DNA of 64,000 nt from Saccharomycopsis crataegensis (lineage: Eukaryota > Ascomycota > Saccharomycetes > Ascoideales > Saccharomycopsidaceae), in the NCBI RefSeq assembly GCF_037102585.1, contig NW_027043837.1, positions 248,001 through 312,000 on the forward strand, read 5' to 3'. Each line of letters opens with the position of its first letter. Positions within the stretch are counted from its first letter, which is position 1. Below are positions 29,607 to 39,860 of the stretch, piece after piece. The notes beneath the pieces were generated by a model. That model worked only from the letters and a program-made list of their open reading frames with translations. It was not told the origin of the DNA and ran no database searches. Both the position numbers and the translations under genes were made by a program.

Positions 29607-32105
29607 ATGAGCAGTCTGCTGGTATCGTATAACAACACAGAAATCCAGCCGTTCTACATCGGCAACGCCTTTGCCTCGATCTCCCAAGATGGCGAATTGT
29701 TGGCGTCGGCGATCAATGAAGAAATCGTTCTTTCTAATCTTCCCCAAGGGGAAATTGTTGCAAAGCTCCCGGGGGATGGCGAAGACATCACCGCCTTGCA
29801 ACTCACTCCAAACGGTGGGCATTTAGCCATCTTGTCGGCATCTCAACAGCTACAGATCTATAATGTGGAAGCGCTGACGGTGACCCATTCATTGAAGTTA
29901 CTGAGTCCAGTATACTCAACCGCCGTTGATCAGACTTCGACTTTGTTTGCCCTTGGGGGAACCGATGGGTTAATCCAAGTGTGGGATATTGATAATGGAT
30001 ACATTACCCACTCGTTTAAAGGTCATTCCGGGATCATTTCCTGCTTGAAATTCTATGGAGAATTGAACTCTAACCGGTGGTACTTGGTGTCTGGGGATGT
30101 TACAGGGACGATTAAAGTATGGGATTTGGTGAAAAGAAAGTGTATTGCCACTTTGAATGAACATAATTCTCCAGTCAGAGGTTTAGAAATCAGTCCGGAT
30201 CTCAAGTATTTGGTGAGTGGGGGTAGAGACAATATCATTAACGTGTTTGAGATCACGACAAAGTCTCAAGGTAATCTCGGGTTCAAAGTAGTGAAATCGA
30301 TCCCAACCAACCAGCTGATAGAACAATGTGGGTTTGTTAGCCAGGTGGGCAATGAAAAAGAAAGTAACGGATACTACATTTTCTTTGGGGGTGACGGATG
30401 TTATTTGCAAATCTACGATTTTTTGAATAATATGCTTATTGGGGCATCACAAATGCCTATAGAAACCACTGAAGAATTGCTGATCAACCAAATCATCAAG
30501 ATTTCTGATTCTCGTATGGTATTGGTATTGTCAGATCAAACGATCCAGATTATTAATTTGCAAACCGACGCAACCCTCAACGAAGATCACAAATATTCAT
30601 TTACCGTGTCAAAGACTTATGGGGGTAACCACGGGATTGTCGCGGATATTTCCTTCGTTGGCCCAGATAGAGACTTGGTGGCCCTTGCCACGAATTCTCC
30701 GGCCCTTAGAATCATTAGACCATTCGGTAACCAGTTTGAAATGGAAACTCTTGAAGGACACACTGACGTGCTTAATTCTTTGGATGTCAGCGAAGATGGT
30801 CAATGGATTTTGACAGGGTCTAAAGATAATGATGCCAGATTATGGAAGTTTGACGAAACCAGTTTCCGGTGCGTGGCGATTTTCCAAGGCCATGCGTCGT
30901 CAGTATCTTCAGTTAGCATGTCGAGGGTCTACAATGGTAAACAACCAACGTTTATTATTACTGCCAGTAGTGATTTGACGATTAAAAAATGGGATATTCC
31001 AAAGATCAAAGATATTGAGGAATTAATGGACCAGCCGCTTATAATTAAAAACTCCAAGTACACTAGAAAAGCCCACGAAAAAGATATTAATTCCGTGGAC
31101 TTGTCACCAAACGATGAATTTTTCGCCACTGCTTCATATGACAAGACCGCGAAAATCTGGGACTGTGCCACTGGGGAAACCGTGGGGATATTAAAAGGTC
31201 ACAAGCGAGGACTTTGGAAGATCAAGTTCTGTCCGTTTGATAAATTAGTATTGACGTGTTCTGGGGATAAGACCTTGAAATTATGGTCGTTGGAGACATA
31301 TCAATGTGTGCGGACCTTTGAAGGCCATTCTAATTCGGTGCTTGATTGTGAATTTGTCAATCGTAGAGAAATCTTGGCCAACGATGTGATGAGCAGTAAC
31401 TTGGACGTTAATTTCAATAGAGCTACCAATAACGAGATCATTTCTTGTGGGGCCGATGGGTTGATCAAACTTTGGAATTTAAAATCGGGGGAAATTATCA
31501 AGACTTTAGACGATCATATCGATAAGATTTGGTGTATGTCATCGAAAAACAATGGTGAATGGTTCATTAGTGCCGATAACGAAGGGATGATTAATCTTTG
31601 GAAAGACAATACTTTGGAAGTCATGAAGGAAAACCAAAAGAATGCCAAGCAGGTGGTGGAACAACAACAATCGTTGGAGAATTATATCCGGTTGAAACAA
31701 TGGCAAAAAGCGTTCAAATTGGCGTTGAAGCTTAATCATCCAATGAGATTATACAATGTTTTGAGATCGTCAATTGAAGAAGCCAATGGCGGATCTTCAT
31801 TTTTAGGATCGGGAGAATTAGACCAGTGTATCGAAGATCTCAGTGATGAAGAATTGAAATCGGTATTTGAGAAGTTGAGATCGTGGAATGTCAATTTCAA
31901 ATTCTTTGAAATCAGTCAAAAGTTGCTCAAATGTATTTTCCATTACCATCCAGTGGATAAATTGACGGAAATCCCTGGGTTAATGAAGGTCATTGAGGCG
32001 GTGATTCCTTATAACGTTCGTCATTACCAAAGAATTGATTCATTGCTCGAGGATAGTTACATTTTGGATTATACCATCCAAGAAATGAATAAATTGGTTA
32101 TTTAG
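29607..32105 (+). CDS. UTP13: Utp13 WD40 subunit of the SSU processome
   Basis: The product is 832 aa with a run of about a dozen WD40 repeats in two beta-propellers (for example GGTDGLIQVWDIDNGYITHS, SASYDKTAKIWD-type units) and a C-terminal Utp13 helical domain (about residues 680-825, beginning near QSLENYIRLKQWQKAFKLAL). GYITHSFKGHSG and VWDLVKRKC match Utp13 (TBL3) closely. It belongs to the UTP-B complex that binds the 5' ETS of pre-rRNA in the nucleolus. CTG codon 99 (29901-29903) sits in KL-x-SP where S. cerevisiae Utp13 has KISSP, which fits CUG read as Ser. The promoter has RRPE/PAC-like elements. Confidence 0.95.
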   Translation: MSSLLVSYNNTEIQPFYIGNAFASISQDGELLASAINEEIVLSNLPQGEIVAKLPGDGEDITALQLTPNGGHLAILSASQQLQIYNVEALTVTHSLKLLSPVYSTAVDQTSTLFALGGTDGLIQVWDIDNGYITHSFKGHSGIISCLKFYGELNSNRWYLVSGDVTGTIKVWDLVKRKCIATLNEHNSPVRGLEISPDLKYLVSGGRDNIINVFEITTKSQGNLGFKVVKSIPTNQLIEQCGFVSQVGNEKESNGYYIFFGGDGCYLQIYDFLNNMLIGASQMPIETTEELLINQIIKISDSRMVLVLSDQTIQIINLQTDATLNEDHKYSFTVSKTYGGNHGIVADISFVGPDRDLVALATNSPALRIIRPFGNQFEMETLEGHTDVLNSLDVSEDGQWILTGSKDNDARLWKFDETSFRCVAIFQGHASSVSSVSMSRVYNGKQPTFIITASSDLTIKKWDIPKIKDIEELMDQPLIIKNSKYTRKAHEKDINSVDLSPNDEFFATASYDKTAKIWDCATGETVGILKGHKRGLWKIKFCPFDKLVLTCSGDKTLKLWSLETYQCVRTFEGHSNSVLDCEFVNRREILANDVMSSNLDVNFNRATNNEIISCGADGLIKLWNLKSGEIIKTLDDHIDKIWCMSSKNNGEWFISADNEGMINLWKDNTLEVMKENQKNAKQVVEQQQSLENYIRLKQWQKAFKLALKLNHPMRLYNVLRSSIEEANGGSSFLGSGELDQCIEDLSDEELKSVFEKLRSWNVNFKFFEISQKLLKCIFHYHPVDKLTEIPGLMKVIEAVIPYNVRHYQRIDSLLEDSYILDYTIQEMNKLVI

Positions 32106-32415
32106 ATTAGTTTGAGGATAATACAATGTGCATTAGTGAGAAAAAAAAAAAAAGAAAAAAAAAAGAACGTATAGATGTAAAACATGCATTAAATCGCCAA
32201 TTTTGTAGAACAACGAAGAAAATGAAGTAATGAAAATAATTCTTAAAACTCGGAATATATCAAAAAGCATCCCCATAGTGCAATGTGATATGGAGAAGTC
32301 AAATCAAATGAAATAATAATAAACATTCAAAGGCCTCTAAAAGTATATAGATAATAAACCTCAAATATCTCTATAATATATGTACAAACAAGAATCAAAT
32401 GTCTTGTAATTCTAA
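32106..32415. other. Convergent 3' intergenic
   Basis: A-rich tracts (32140-32164) lie between the stops of UTP13 and the transporter gene. No gene was seen. Confidence 0.5.
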
Positions 32416-33954
32416 TCAAACATCTCGTAATTCTATATCATCATTATCGACCTTTTGGTATTTTTCTGTACTTTGTGTCCGTTCAGAGTATCGATAGTAA
32501 TTGTACCATACAATATCCAACAAAGTCACCACCAAACCAAAACAATTGATGATTGTCAATTTATCACCAAATACAAGTGTTGATACGACAATGGTCAACA
32601 ATTCTTTGAAAACTCCGGCAATGCTTAGGGTGACAACATGAGATTTTTGGAGTAATTTCAATTCGAACAATGACATGAAAAATACCAAGAATCCAGGCAT
32701 CGTCAATAATCCAATAGTTTTAACGATCCCTTTCTGTTGCCAAAGGTCATTATTGATGAATTCCACCAAGTTTTCCAATACCGATCCCACAAGAAATAAC
32801 GAGGCAAACATAGGAGGGGCCAAGTAAAAAATTGTCGCTACCGGGTTAGCCACGTACTGATTCTGTTTCAATACTAATTGGGTCAATGCCCAGCGAAGCC
32901 CCGACATACAACTGGACACGAGCACCAAGAGGGATCCGAACATCACGTCAGAATTGATCCCACTGGCTTTTCCCAGCCCCCCTGAAGAACCTCCTACCAT
33001 CATCAACACCCCAACAATCATGATCGCCACAATACTCGTCAAGTTACACGTCAATTTCTCGAGCTTGAATAATACCCCAAAGATCAACACAAATGCAATC
33101 GACGACGATTTGATCATCGTGTAGAGACTCAAGGTGATATAACGGAAACTAACGTTACCACAACCGATATCCCCACTGGCGGCCAACGCACACGGGACAA
33201 TCGAGATCAAGTAAAGCCTGAGATCCATTAAATATTCGGTGAATTTGAACTTCCCTCCAGTTGATTGGGGAGTGGTAGTAGTAGTACTCCCCAACTGCAC
33301 TTGAGATCTGGTTGGAGGTCGGTATTTCGGGACGATCGCCATTAATAGTAAACTCAAGAAAAAGAGAATTAGTTGATGGATTGAAGTGCAGATAATTGGG
33401 AATGGGAAATTTAGTCGGGATTTATCAAACATCCATTTATTATAGAGCGAGATCGCAAGTGAAAACACGTACCATCCAACAATACACACCAAGATCACAA
33501 GAGTATCTTTTGTCGGGTGGAGAATTGATTGTAACCAACCACCACCACGGTTCCCCAAATCACCACCACCATTATCATCATCATCATCGTTTAGTGTGGT
33601 TGCTGTTGCCACAGGAGAGTCCTTGCTTTCAAAATCATCGCCATCAATATCAAACTCCTCAAAATCATCCAAGAGCCTTCTTCTCGATGAGCCCAAATTA
33701 TATTTCGAGTCTTTCGGAGGAGGGGCCGGGGCGTTGATTATTGGGGTCAAATTGAAGCGTACCGAGTTTTTTTTCTTTTTCTTTGATGATCGGTTTGTAT
33801 CTGACAGTATTAATGGAGGTAATGGTTTATTGAAATTAGTTTTTGAGGTATTTGAAGTAGTAGTAGTGGTGGCTATTGATGATGATGATCCACCGCCGTA
33901 ATTGACGTCGATCGTGTCAGAAAGACTCCTTGAATGAAGACCTGAGCCGGTCAT
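32416..33954 (-). CDS. YMD8: Ymd8-like nucleotide-sugar/triose-phosphate translocator family protein
   Basis: The product is 512 aa. The first ~150 residues are cytosolic low-complexity sequence. They are followed by about ten hydrophobic segments, starting DTLVILVCIVGWYVFSLAI. SLYNKWMF near the first segment and NVSFRYITLSLYTMIKSSS in the middle are hallmarks of the TPT branch of the drug/metabolite transporter superfamily (SLC35C2-like, yeast Ymd8). Proteins of this branch sit in Golgi or ER membranes; the substrate is unknown. The Gly/Ser-rich Ser/Asp N terminus varies widely in the family. The family call is good; the exact orthology to YMD8 is inferred. Confidence 0.8.
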   Translation of the reverse strand: MTGSGLHSRSLSDTIDVNYGGGSSSSIATTTTTSNTSKTNFNKPLPPLILSDTNRSSKKKKKNSVRFNLTPIINAPAPPPKDSKYNLGSSRRRLLDDFEEFDIDGDDFESKDSPVATATTLNDDDDDNGGGDLGNRGGGWLQSILHPTKDTLVILVCIVGWYVFSLAISLYNKWMFDKSRLNFPFPIICTSIHQLILFFLSLLLMAIVPKYRPPTRSQVQLGSTTTTTPQSTGGKFKFTEYLMDLRLYLISIVPCALAASGDIGCGNVSFRYITLSLYTMIKSSSIAFVLIFGVLFKLEKLTCNLTSIVAIMIVGVLMMVGGSSGGLGKASGINSDVMFGSLLVLVSSCMSGLRWALTQLVLKQNQYVANPVATIFYLAPPMFASLFLVGSVLENLVEFINNDLWQQKGIVKTIGLLTMPGFLVFFMSLFELKLLQKSHVVTLSIAGVFKELLTIVVSTLVFGDKLTIINCFGLVVTLLDIVWYNYYRYSERTQSTEKYQKVDNDDIELRDV

Positions 33955-34207
33955 TTTTGAGAATATGATGTATTTTTATTGTTACGGAGGTTGAGATGAG
34001 TGACTCTTGTGGGTTCAGTTCCGCTTTTAATTAGTGATTAGTGGTGATCTTTCAGTTGAAATTGCTGGTTCCACCCTGTTCAGTAATTTTTTTATTTGGC
34101 TTTTTTTTTACTTTTCTCTTCTTCACTGTGATTATGTAAGGGAACGACAACGGGCAGAATGTGGGCTTTGTAGATGATCCTATTTCTTCCTCATAAACTA
34201 AGTATAA

Positions 34208-34208
<1 letters not shown>

Positions 34209-34252
<44 letters not shown>
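34209..34252. repeat. (TTA)n microsatellite
   Basis: About 14-15 perfect TTA/ATT units lie in noncoding DNA just upstream of the transporter gene's promoter. Confidence 0.9.
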
Positions 34253-34322
34253 GTTACAAATGCAGTGAAACCATTTGAAATCATCATATTCAGTGATGAA
34301 CAGAACAAAAAAAAAAAGAACG

Positions 34323-34376
<54 letters not shown>
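34323..34376. repeat. Poly(dA) tract of 54 bases
   Basis: This is an uninterrupted run of about 54 A on the plus strand, far longer than the other A-tracts of the window (mostly 10-20). It may exclude nucleosomes. The length may also be affected by sequencing or assembly. Confidence 0.9.
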
Positions 34377-34378
<2 letters not shown>

Positions 34379-34971
34379 CCAATGTGAAAATTGAAGCAAA
34401 AATCATAACCAAAAACGACTTCTATACCCATTTCTAGAAAATTTATGAGAGAAAAAAAAAAAAAAGGAAGATGATGATGGTGTTATGGAAAGTTCAATGA
34501 AAAGTGTGTGGTGTTGATTTTTCAAGCAAGGGTTATACCTGGAAGCTAGACAATAAAATGAACAGAAACAAATAATGGGACATAGAATTTGTTGACAAGT
34601 GAGCAAGTAACAAAGACCACAACTATAAAAACAGGCAAAAAGTGACGAAGCTCAGAACACAATCAAAAACAAGCAAAAAGTTTCTTGAAACTGCTTTGAA
34701 ATTTCAACAAAAAATAAACAAATATCAGGAAAAAGAGCAGGAAAAGCACAGTTGAATGAAATGAATAATTTGACAAAAACAAAAAGTACAATAATTTCTA
34801 GAAGTACATTCTAACGATTCATAAGAAACAAAAAAACAAAACGGCAGAAAATAATTACCACAATCAATGCGAGGTATATGTAATTTTTCAATATCTCGAA
34901 TATCAATATCATTATAATAAACTGACGACTCAAAAAAATAAAAAAAACCTAATCATTATGCAACTCCAACA

Positions 34972-37038
34972 CTAATCCTGATCCTCTTTCTTAACAATAG
35001 TCTTCTCCGATTCTTTATCCTTCGATATATTATTACCTGGTTTCTCCACTCTTCCAGGGTTCTGAGATCTTTGTTGACGTACCATCGTCATTAGTCCATT
35101 AACTGCCCCTTGCTGCATCAATTTCTGGCGCTGTAATTGATTAATCGCACTAGCGGTAGCAGGAGGAGCAAAACCTCCAGCGCCCATCAATGCTGGGTTC
35201 ATCATGGTCATCATTTGCTGTTGAGCTTGAAGAGCCGACATATGGTCGTAATAATTGCCGGCAGTCGCCATGAGACCTGGGTCAGCCAAATAAGGATTTA
35301 CAAAGAATTCACTCCCAGGGGCCATTAATGGGTTCATGAGTTGGGCTTGGCTGGCAAACGCAAGTTGTTGATTCATCGATGATTGGTACAATGGATTGTA
35401 AAGAGGACTGATCATTTCTGTTCCAGGGATCATGCGGGCAGGATGGCCAGCAGCTTGCACCGTGGAATGTGCCCCAAGATCACTGATATCGTATTGGGTA
35501 GCGGTTGTTGGTATGGCAGCCGCAGCAGCCGCAGCAGCCACAGTTGTACCATCTTCCAATTTGATCTCCGTTAGATTTTCCTCTTCATCTTTCAAATCAT
35601 CTTCTACGAGTCCATGGGCTGGGGAAAATGGAGATGCGCTATCAATGAGGAATTCTGTGGTTGCAAAATCATTGCCCATTCCCATGTTAGGATCGGCAGA
35701 TCCTCCGCTAATCAAGTTAGGGTTGAGAAAAATGTTTGGATCGAATAATGGCACACTATTGGTCATAAACGCCTGCGATGGGTCAATGGTTTCACTAATA
35801 TAATCATTTTGTGGGAAAAAATCAAGGGGGAAATCATCTTCGGTGGTGATGTAATTGGACTGAGGACCTTCAGATGTCAAAGCTCCGAGGACACTTGCTT
35901 GCTGTTCTTGATCAAGAGGTAATGGTTGAGAAAGGGCACCGCCGAAACCAGCGGCAGAGACATTCTGAGGCATTAGCTGTTGAGGATATTGAAGTTGAGG
36001 ATAACCATGCGGTAACGGCATTTGTTGGTTAGCATGTATGTAGTTGTATGGGTGATCGCGTATCAGAAGTTGTGGTTGTAGTGGTTGACCAGCGGCCGAG
36101 ATATCGGTGGTGGTGGTGGTAGTGGTAGTGGTACCCGTCACTACTGGATCGGGCGACGCTATTCCTAAAGATCTCTTAATATCTTGGATATGTTTTGTGA
36201 ATTGATCAAAAAGTGGTTTTGAATCGTCATCGTCATATTTGAAACTTAGGGCAGGTTCGCGCTGGGCTTCCGTAGTGGTTTTCTGATCGAGTATTTCTCG
36301 TTTCAAATCACGCTCAAGAGCATCGGAAAATAACTTATCGTGCTGAACACTGAACCAAAAGAAGACTTTCTGTTTCTTTTGGGTCCTAAGGCACGAATTC
36401 TTATATAGAAACTCCAAGAATTTCGATTTTGGGGGTTCGAGCACGGCATCGGTCCCACATTTTAAATTTCGAAGATCAGAAAATACTCCTTCTTCAAATT
36501 TTTTTCTATCAGTAATCGCCCGCCCAAACTGTTCGAATCGATAAATTAAACTCTTGACGATATCTGTCCCGGTGACAAAATAAAGGTTACTCCAAAACAC
36601 GCACGACACGAACCCTTCATCATGGCTAAGGTAGTAACGTCTGATGATTTGGTTTTCTTGCCAATTGGCAGGGGCTGTGGCAAGAAAGAATTGTACATCA
36701 TCCATGAACCTAAGGGATGTCTCAACAGTTTGTGGCTTTAGTCCTTTTTTTTTTTTCTCATCATCTTTATCTTCTGTATCGGTGGGCTTACCAGAAGAAG
36801 AGGGTGGTGGTCTATGAGGTGAGTCGGTAGTCTCCTTAGAGTCTTTGGAGGGTTTGGCATCTTCTAGTTTGGGAGATTTGATATCTTCTACTTTGAGAGG
36901 TTTGGTACCTCCTACTTCGGAAGGTTTGCTATTTTCTAATTCGGAAGGTTTGGTGTCTTCAATTTTGGCGGACCCACTGGTATTTTTTGGTTCTTGTGAC
37001 CTTTTATAGGAAAAGGATGTTGTTGTGGGTTGATCCAT
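34972..37038 (-). CDS. STE12: Ste12-type transcription factor
   Basis: The product is 688 aa. After a Lys/Pro/Ser/Glu low-complexity start, residues ~105-255 form the STE12 DNA-binding domain: MDDVQFFLATAPANWQENQ, IIRRYYLSHDEGFVSCVFW, FSDLRNLKCGTDA and KKQKVFFWFSV match the family almost word for word. Ste12 is the target of the Fus3/Kss1 MAP-kinase pathways for mating and filamentation (Cph1 in Candida). The C-terminal part is Gln/Met/Pro/Ala-rich activation-type sequence. There is no C2H2 zinc-finger pair of the kind found in filamentous-fungal Ste12, as expected for budding yeasts. Confidence 0.96.
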   Translation of the reverse strand: MDQPTTTSFSYKRSQEPKNTSGSAKIEDTKPSELENSKPSEVGGTKPLKVEDIKSPKLEDAKPSKDSKETTDSPHRPPPSSSGKPTDTEDKDDEKKKKGLKPQTVETSLRFMDDVQFFLATAPANWQENQIIRRYYLSHDEGFVSCVFWSNLYFVTGTDIVKSLIYRFEQFGRAITDRKKFEEGVFSDLRNLKCGTDAVLEPPKSKFLEFLYKNSCLRTQKKQKVFFWFSVQHDKLFSDALERDLKREILDQKTTTEAQREPALSFKYDDDDSKPLFDQFTKHIQDIKRSLGIASPDPVVTGTTTTTTTTTDISAAGQPLQPQLLIRDHPYNYIHANQQMPLPHGYPQLQYPQQLMPQNVSAAGFGGALSQPLPLDQEQQASVLGALTSEGPQSNYITTEDDFPLDFFPQNDYISETIDPSQAFMTNSVPLFDPNIFLNPNLISGGSADPNMGMGNDFATTEFLIDSASPFSPAHGLVEDDLKDEEENLTEIKLEDGTTVAAAAAAAAIPTTATQYDISDLGAHSTVQAAGHPARMIPGTEMISPLYNPLYQSSMNQQLAFASQAQLMNPLMAPGSEFFVNPYLADPGLMATAGNYYDHMSALQAQQQMMTMMNPALMGAGGFAPPATASAINQLQRQKLMQQGAVNGLMTMVRQQRSQNPGRVEKPGNNISKDKESEKTIVKKEDQD

Positions 37039-37137
37039 ATTGTATTTGACTATCTATTATGGTATTAGATAAGTGACGGGTGTAGCTTAATAATAATTGA
37101 TGGCGAGATAATGGATAATAAACAAGCAAGCACTGGG

Positions 37138-37168
<31 letters not shown>

Positions 37169-37190
37169 AGTGGTAATGTAAACGAGGGGG

Positions 37191-37221
<31 letters not shown>

Positions 37222-37855
37222 AATTATAATCCCTAACAATAGTCGGCAGTGGTCGTCTGGACGGGTGGTACTGTTGGTTCAACAAATTATTCAATTCTTC
37301 CTTCAACCACCTGGCGTGTCAGTGTCTCATTCTGCCCCCATCGGTATCTAACCTCTGTCACGTGCATCGGATAGAGGTCTAGACCTTTTCGCTTATGTAA
37401 TTACTTAGTCTTTGTGATGGGCACGTGTTTTGGCTCGCTCGAGCTGTGTGACCCGGACAACTAACTTTGTCTTTGCACTCAAATAGGCCTTTGATGAGAT
37501 TCAATAGTAAAAGATAGTGATATAAAATAAGTGAAAAAAAAAAAAACTCTGTTGATAAAACTCTTTCCGTTTTTTGTTTTACAAAATATTCTATGTGCGG
37601 CTTACTTTAGATAGCACTCCTTTCCCTTTCTCACTCGACTTGTATATGATTTATGAAGATGACCTCAACGTTTTAGCCTTGCCTCTACGCAAAGCACAGT
37701 ATTCTACAATACACACCTATTTATATAAATATATATTGCGCTGATATATATCAGCACCCTTTCTCATCACAAAATATCATTAACTGTCTCTACTTACATT
37801 GTAAAATCATCAATTGTTGAGCCTTTCTCATTAAAGCTTTCCCCTGAACATCTTT
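37039..37855. other. STE12 promoter region
   Basis: Two (GAT)n runs (about 37137-37168 and 37188-37220) lie just upstream of STE12, followed by CACGTG at 37359-37364 and 37425-37430 and by the palindrome GGTCTAGACC. The remainder is the 3' flank of the next minus-strand gene. No other gene was seen. Confidence 0.55.
37359..37385. promoter_or_regulatory. CACGTG with nearby GGTCTAGACC palindrome (second copy)
   Basis: GTCACGTGC (core 37359-37364) is followed 11 bases later by GGTCTAGACC (37376-37385). This is the same pair as near 3730, with a spacing 9 bases shorter, about one helical turn. It lies ~320 bp upstream of the STE12 ATG. Confidence 0.5.
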
Positions 37856-38206
37856 TCAATACGTTGGTCCATCATCAGCCCCCAAATCCTTACTTAGTAC
37901 ACGATAAACTCCATCATCAAACGCGTGCTCCACTTGAGAACTCTTCACGTTATTCGGCTCGATGATCCGGAAATTCGTCACTTCCACAAACGGGTTCTTG
38001 TTGAGGGTCGGTCTTGGATCAATATTGTACGTCTGTGCTCCGATGATGTACTTATTTATACGAAGCCGTTCAATTTTCTCAGACAAATCCTTGTCAGGGC
38101 AAGATACTACCTGATTTCGCAAATCGATTAGCTTCGCTGCCTCCGGATCCAAGTCAAGCACTAGTGCTGTGACCGGCGGTGACTTGGACGGTGTTGTATC
38201 GTCCAT
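37856..38206 (-). CDS. Small hypothetical protein (116 aa)
   Basis: An ATG-started frame encodes 116 residues with ordinary mixed composition: an acidic N terminus, a helix (EAAKLIDLRNQVVSC) and a middle KYIIGAQTYNIDPRPTLNKN that looks structured. No signal peptide or membrane segment is visible. It lies alone between STE12 and a plus-strand gene, with its own T-rich 5' flank. I do not recognise it. Composition unlike the surrounding noncoding DNA makes it a likely real gene. Confidence 0.6.
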   Translation of the reverse strand: MDDTTPSKSPPVTALVLDLDPEAAKLIDLRNQVVSCPDKDLSEKIERLRINKYIIGAQTYNIDPRPTLNKNPFVEVTNFRIIEPNNVKSSQVEHAFDDGVYRVLSKDLGADDGPTY

Positions 38207-38864
38207 TACTAACCACTGGCTGGCTCCTCTCTTCCTTTGCCGTCAAAACCTTTTTTTTTTTTTGTTTTTTTTTTTGTTTTTTTCTTGAAGTGTGTTTTGC
38301 ATTGCGGTGCGGTTATCGTTGCTTAACATGCATTCGGCAAGTATTCAAGCAGCAAAAAATAAACAATATTTCTCAAATAATTGCTATTCACATTTGCAAG
38401 TTTCAATAAATAATATTATCCTTTATATACTTTGTCTTTATTTGCTTGTCTTCTTTTTTTTAAAAAATTTTCTTGAGTACTATATTGTAATAATGTGATG
38501 GAGTATTGGGTGACGATCGGCATGCGCATGAATAGGTCATATATATATACCAACCATTCCTTTGGGTGTATCTTCTTTCCCGATAATTGTCTTTTGTTTT
38601 CCAAAAATTGCTCTTGTTGTTATTTTTTGGGCTTGACAACTTTCAGTTGCTGTCCATTCTCCTCCCATCTTTCAAGCACAAGGTTTTCCTTCATCTGATA
38701 GCAAAGAAAGGAAAACCAAAAAAATTACTATTTAAGATGGTAAATTCCCTAACTTTTTAAAAATGAATCTACCATATCTTACTATAATATTTCATCTTTA
38801 TATAATATTTTATGACTCAATATTTCAAGATCTTATACAAAAAAAAAAAGTATTCAAATATAAT
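38207..38864. other. Divergent promoter region
   Basis: T-rich tracts (38250-38282) and AT-rich sequence separate two divergent genes. The longer ATG at 38763 in frame with the next gene lies in this AT-rich part. Confidence 0.45.
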
Positions 38865-39860
38865 ATGTTTCGTTCTGCATCGATCGCCACTTCGGTCACT
38901 TTGGTGAATGATGAAGATGATTTTTTCGCACCTCAGCATATGCCATCCAATTATGGAAACCCACATTACAACCAACCAGCTCAGAGTGTTTATACTCCAA
39001 GACCCCAGATTCCTCGTCGATCATTGTTCCCACCTTTACCACCAGGATATGGGGTTACAGAGAGAATCCCTATTGAAACCTTTCCATATCATTGCAATTT
39101 CAGAGAGTACGAGAAGAAAAAGGAAGAAGAAAAAGAGAGGGTTCTTCGGGAAAGGGATGAGATGTACAGAAATGCCGAAGGTACCGCAGTATGGGAAGAT
39201 ATGCCTTGTCTAGTGAAAGTTGTGGTTTGCATTATTCAAGCGTGTGTGGTGTGCTTATTGATTACCGGTATTACTTTTTTCGCGCTAGAAGTATTTTTTC
39301 CTTGGGCATTGGGGTTAGTCATTACTGGGGGAGTGCTCCAGGTGGTTCATTCTCTAATTTTCTGGACGTTTTTGTTCTTTAGGTTTGAGCTGGAGGAGAA
39401 GGAAAAACTCCAGGCCAAACAAACCGAGGGAACCAATGAAGAATCTCACGCCAATCCATCTCCCGAAGGGAGCGTTGCAGAATCTCAGGCCGCAGAAAAT
39501 AAGCAAGAATCCCAATCTCAAGAAGAAAATTCCAATGAACCTCTCTCAGATATTTCTAGATCGCATCTCTTTTGGAAATTTGTTTGGTTATCTCTTAAAT
39601 TTGGTATTAAATGGCTTTTTTTGTTTTCACTTATGGCATTTTCCTCTGTGAGCTTGGCTTTACTCATCACTTCAATAATATTTTATTGCGGTAACAGTCA
39701 TGAAAAATTAAGATTTCCATTTCTTATTGTTGGGTGTTGTGGTCTCGGATTTGGCGTGTGTGTTTTGCTTTCTCTTCTTATATTTAGATTTTTCGATCAT
39801 GGTCTTAGTGTCTCTTTTGGAAATATCGATTACGTGAAATATGGCGATTACCTTGAATGA
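38865..39860 (+). CDS. Hypothetical multi-pass membrane protein
   Basis: From the ATG at 38865 the product is 331 aa. The N-terminal cytosolic part is rich in Pro/Tyr/Asn and then charged (EKKKEEEKERVLRERDE). Two hydrophobic segments follow (about residues 118-165: VKVVVCIIQACVVCLLITGI and PWALGLVITGGVLQVVH), then an acidic Gln/Ser/Glu loop, then two or three more hydrophobic segments near the C terminus. An in-frame ATG at 38763 would add 34 residues of AT-rich, hydrophobic sequence; I prefer 38865. I do not recognise the family. Confidence 0.65.
   Translation: MFRSASIATSVTLVNDEDDFFAPQHMPSNYGNPHYNQPAQSVYTPRPQIPRRSLFPPLPPGYGVTERIPIETFPYHCNFREYEKKKEEEKERVLRERDEMYRNAEGTAVWEDMPCLVKVVVCIIQACVVCLLITGITFFALEVFFPWALGLVITGGVLQVVHSLIFWTFLFFRFELEEKEKLQAKQTEGTNEESHANPSPEGSVAESQAAENKQESQSQEENSNEPLSDISRSHLFWKFVWLSLKFGIKWLFLFSLMAFSSVSLALLITSIIFYCGNSHEKLRFPFLIVGCCGLGFGVCVLLSLLIFRFFDHGLSVSFGNIDYVKYGDYLE

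Larger units (their letters stand above)
33955..34971. other. Intergenic with simple repeats
   Basis: It holds the transporter promoter and the STE12 3' side. It contains a (TTA)n run and an exceptionally long poly(A) tract. Open frames here are products of the repeats. Confidence 0.6.

Noticed and set aside
34198-34431. Phe/Asn repeat ORF
   Set aside because: Product of the (TTA)n and poly(A) tracts in noncoding DNA.
37790-37855. Intron after the 116-codon gene (GTAAGT at about 37796-37801, minus strand)
   Set aside because: A donor-like sequence is present, but no TACTAAC branch point and acceptor could be found that would extend the protein.
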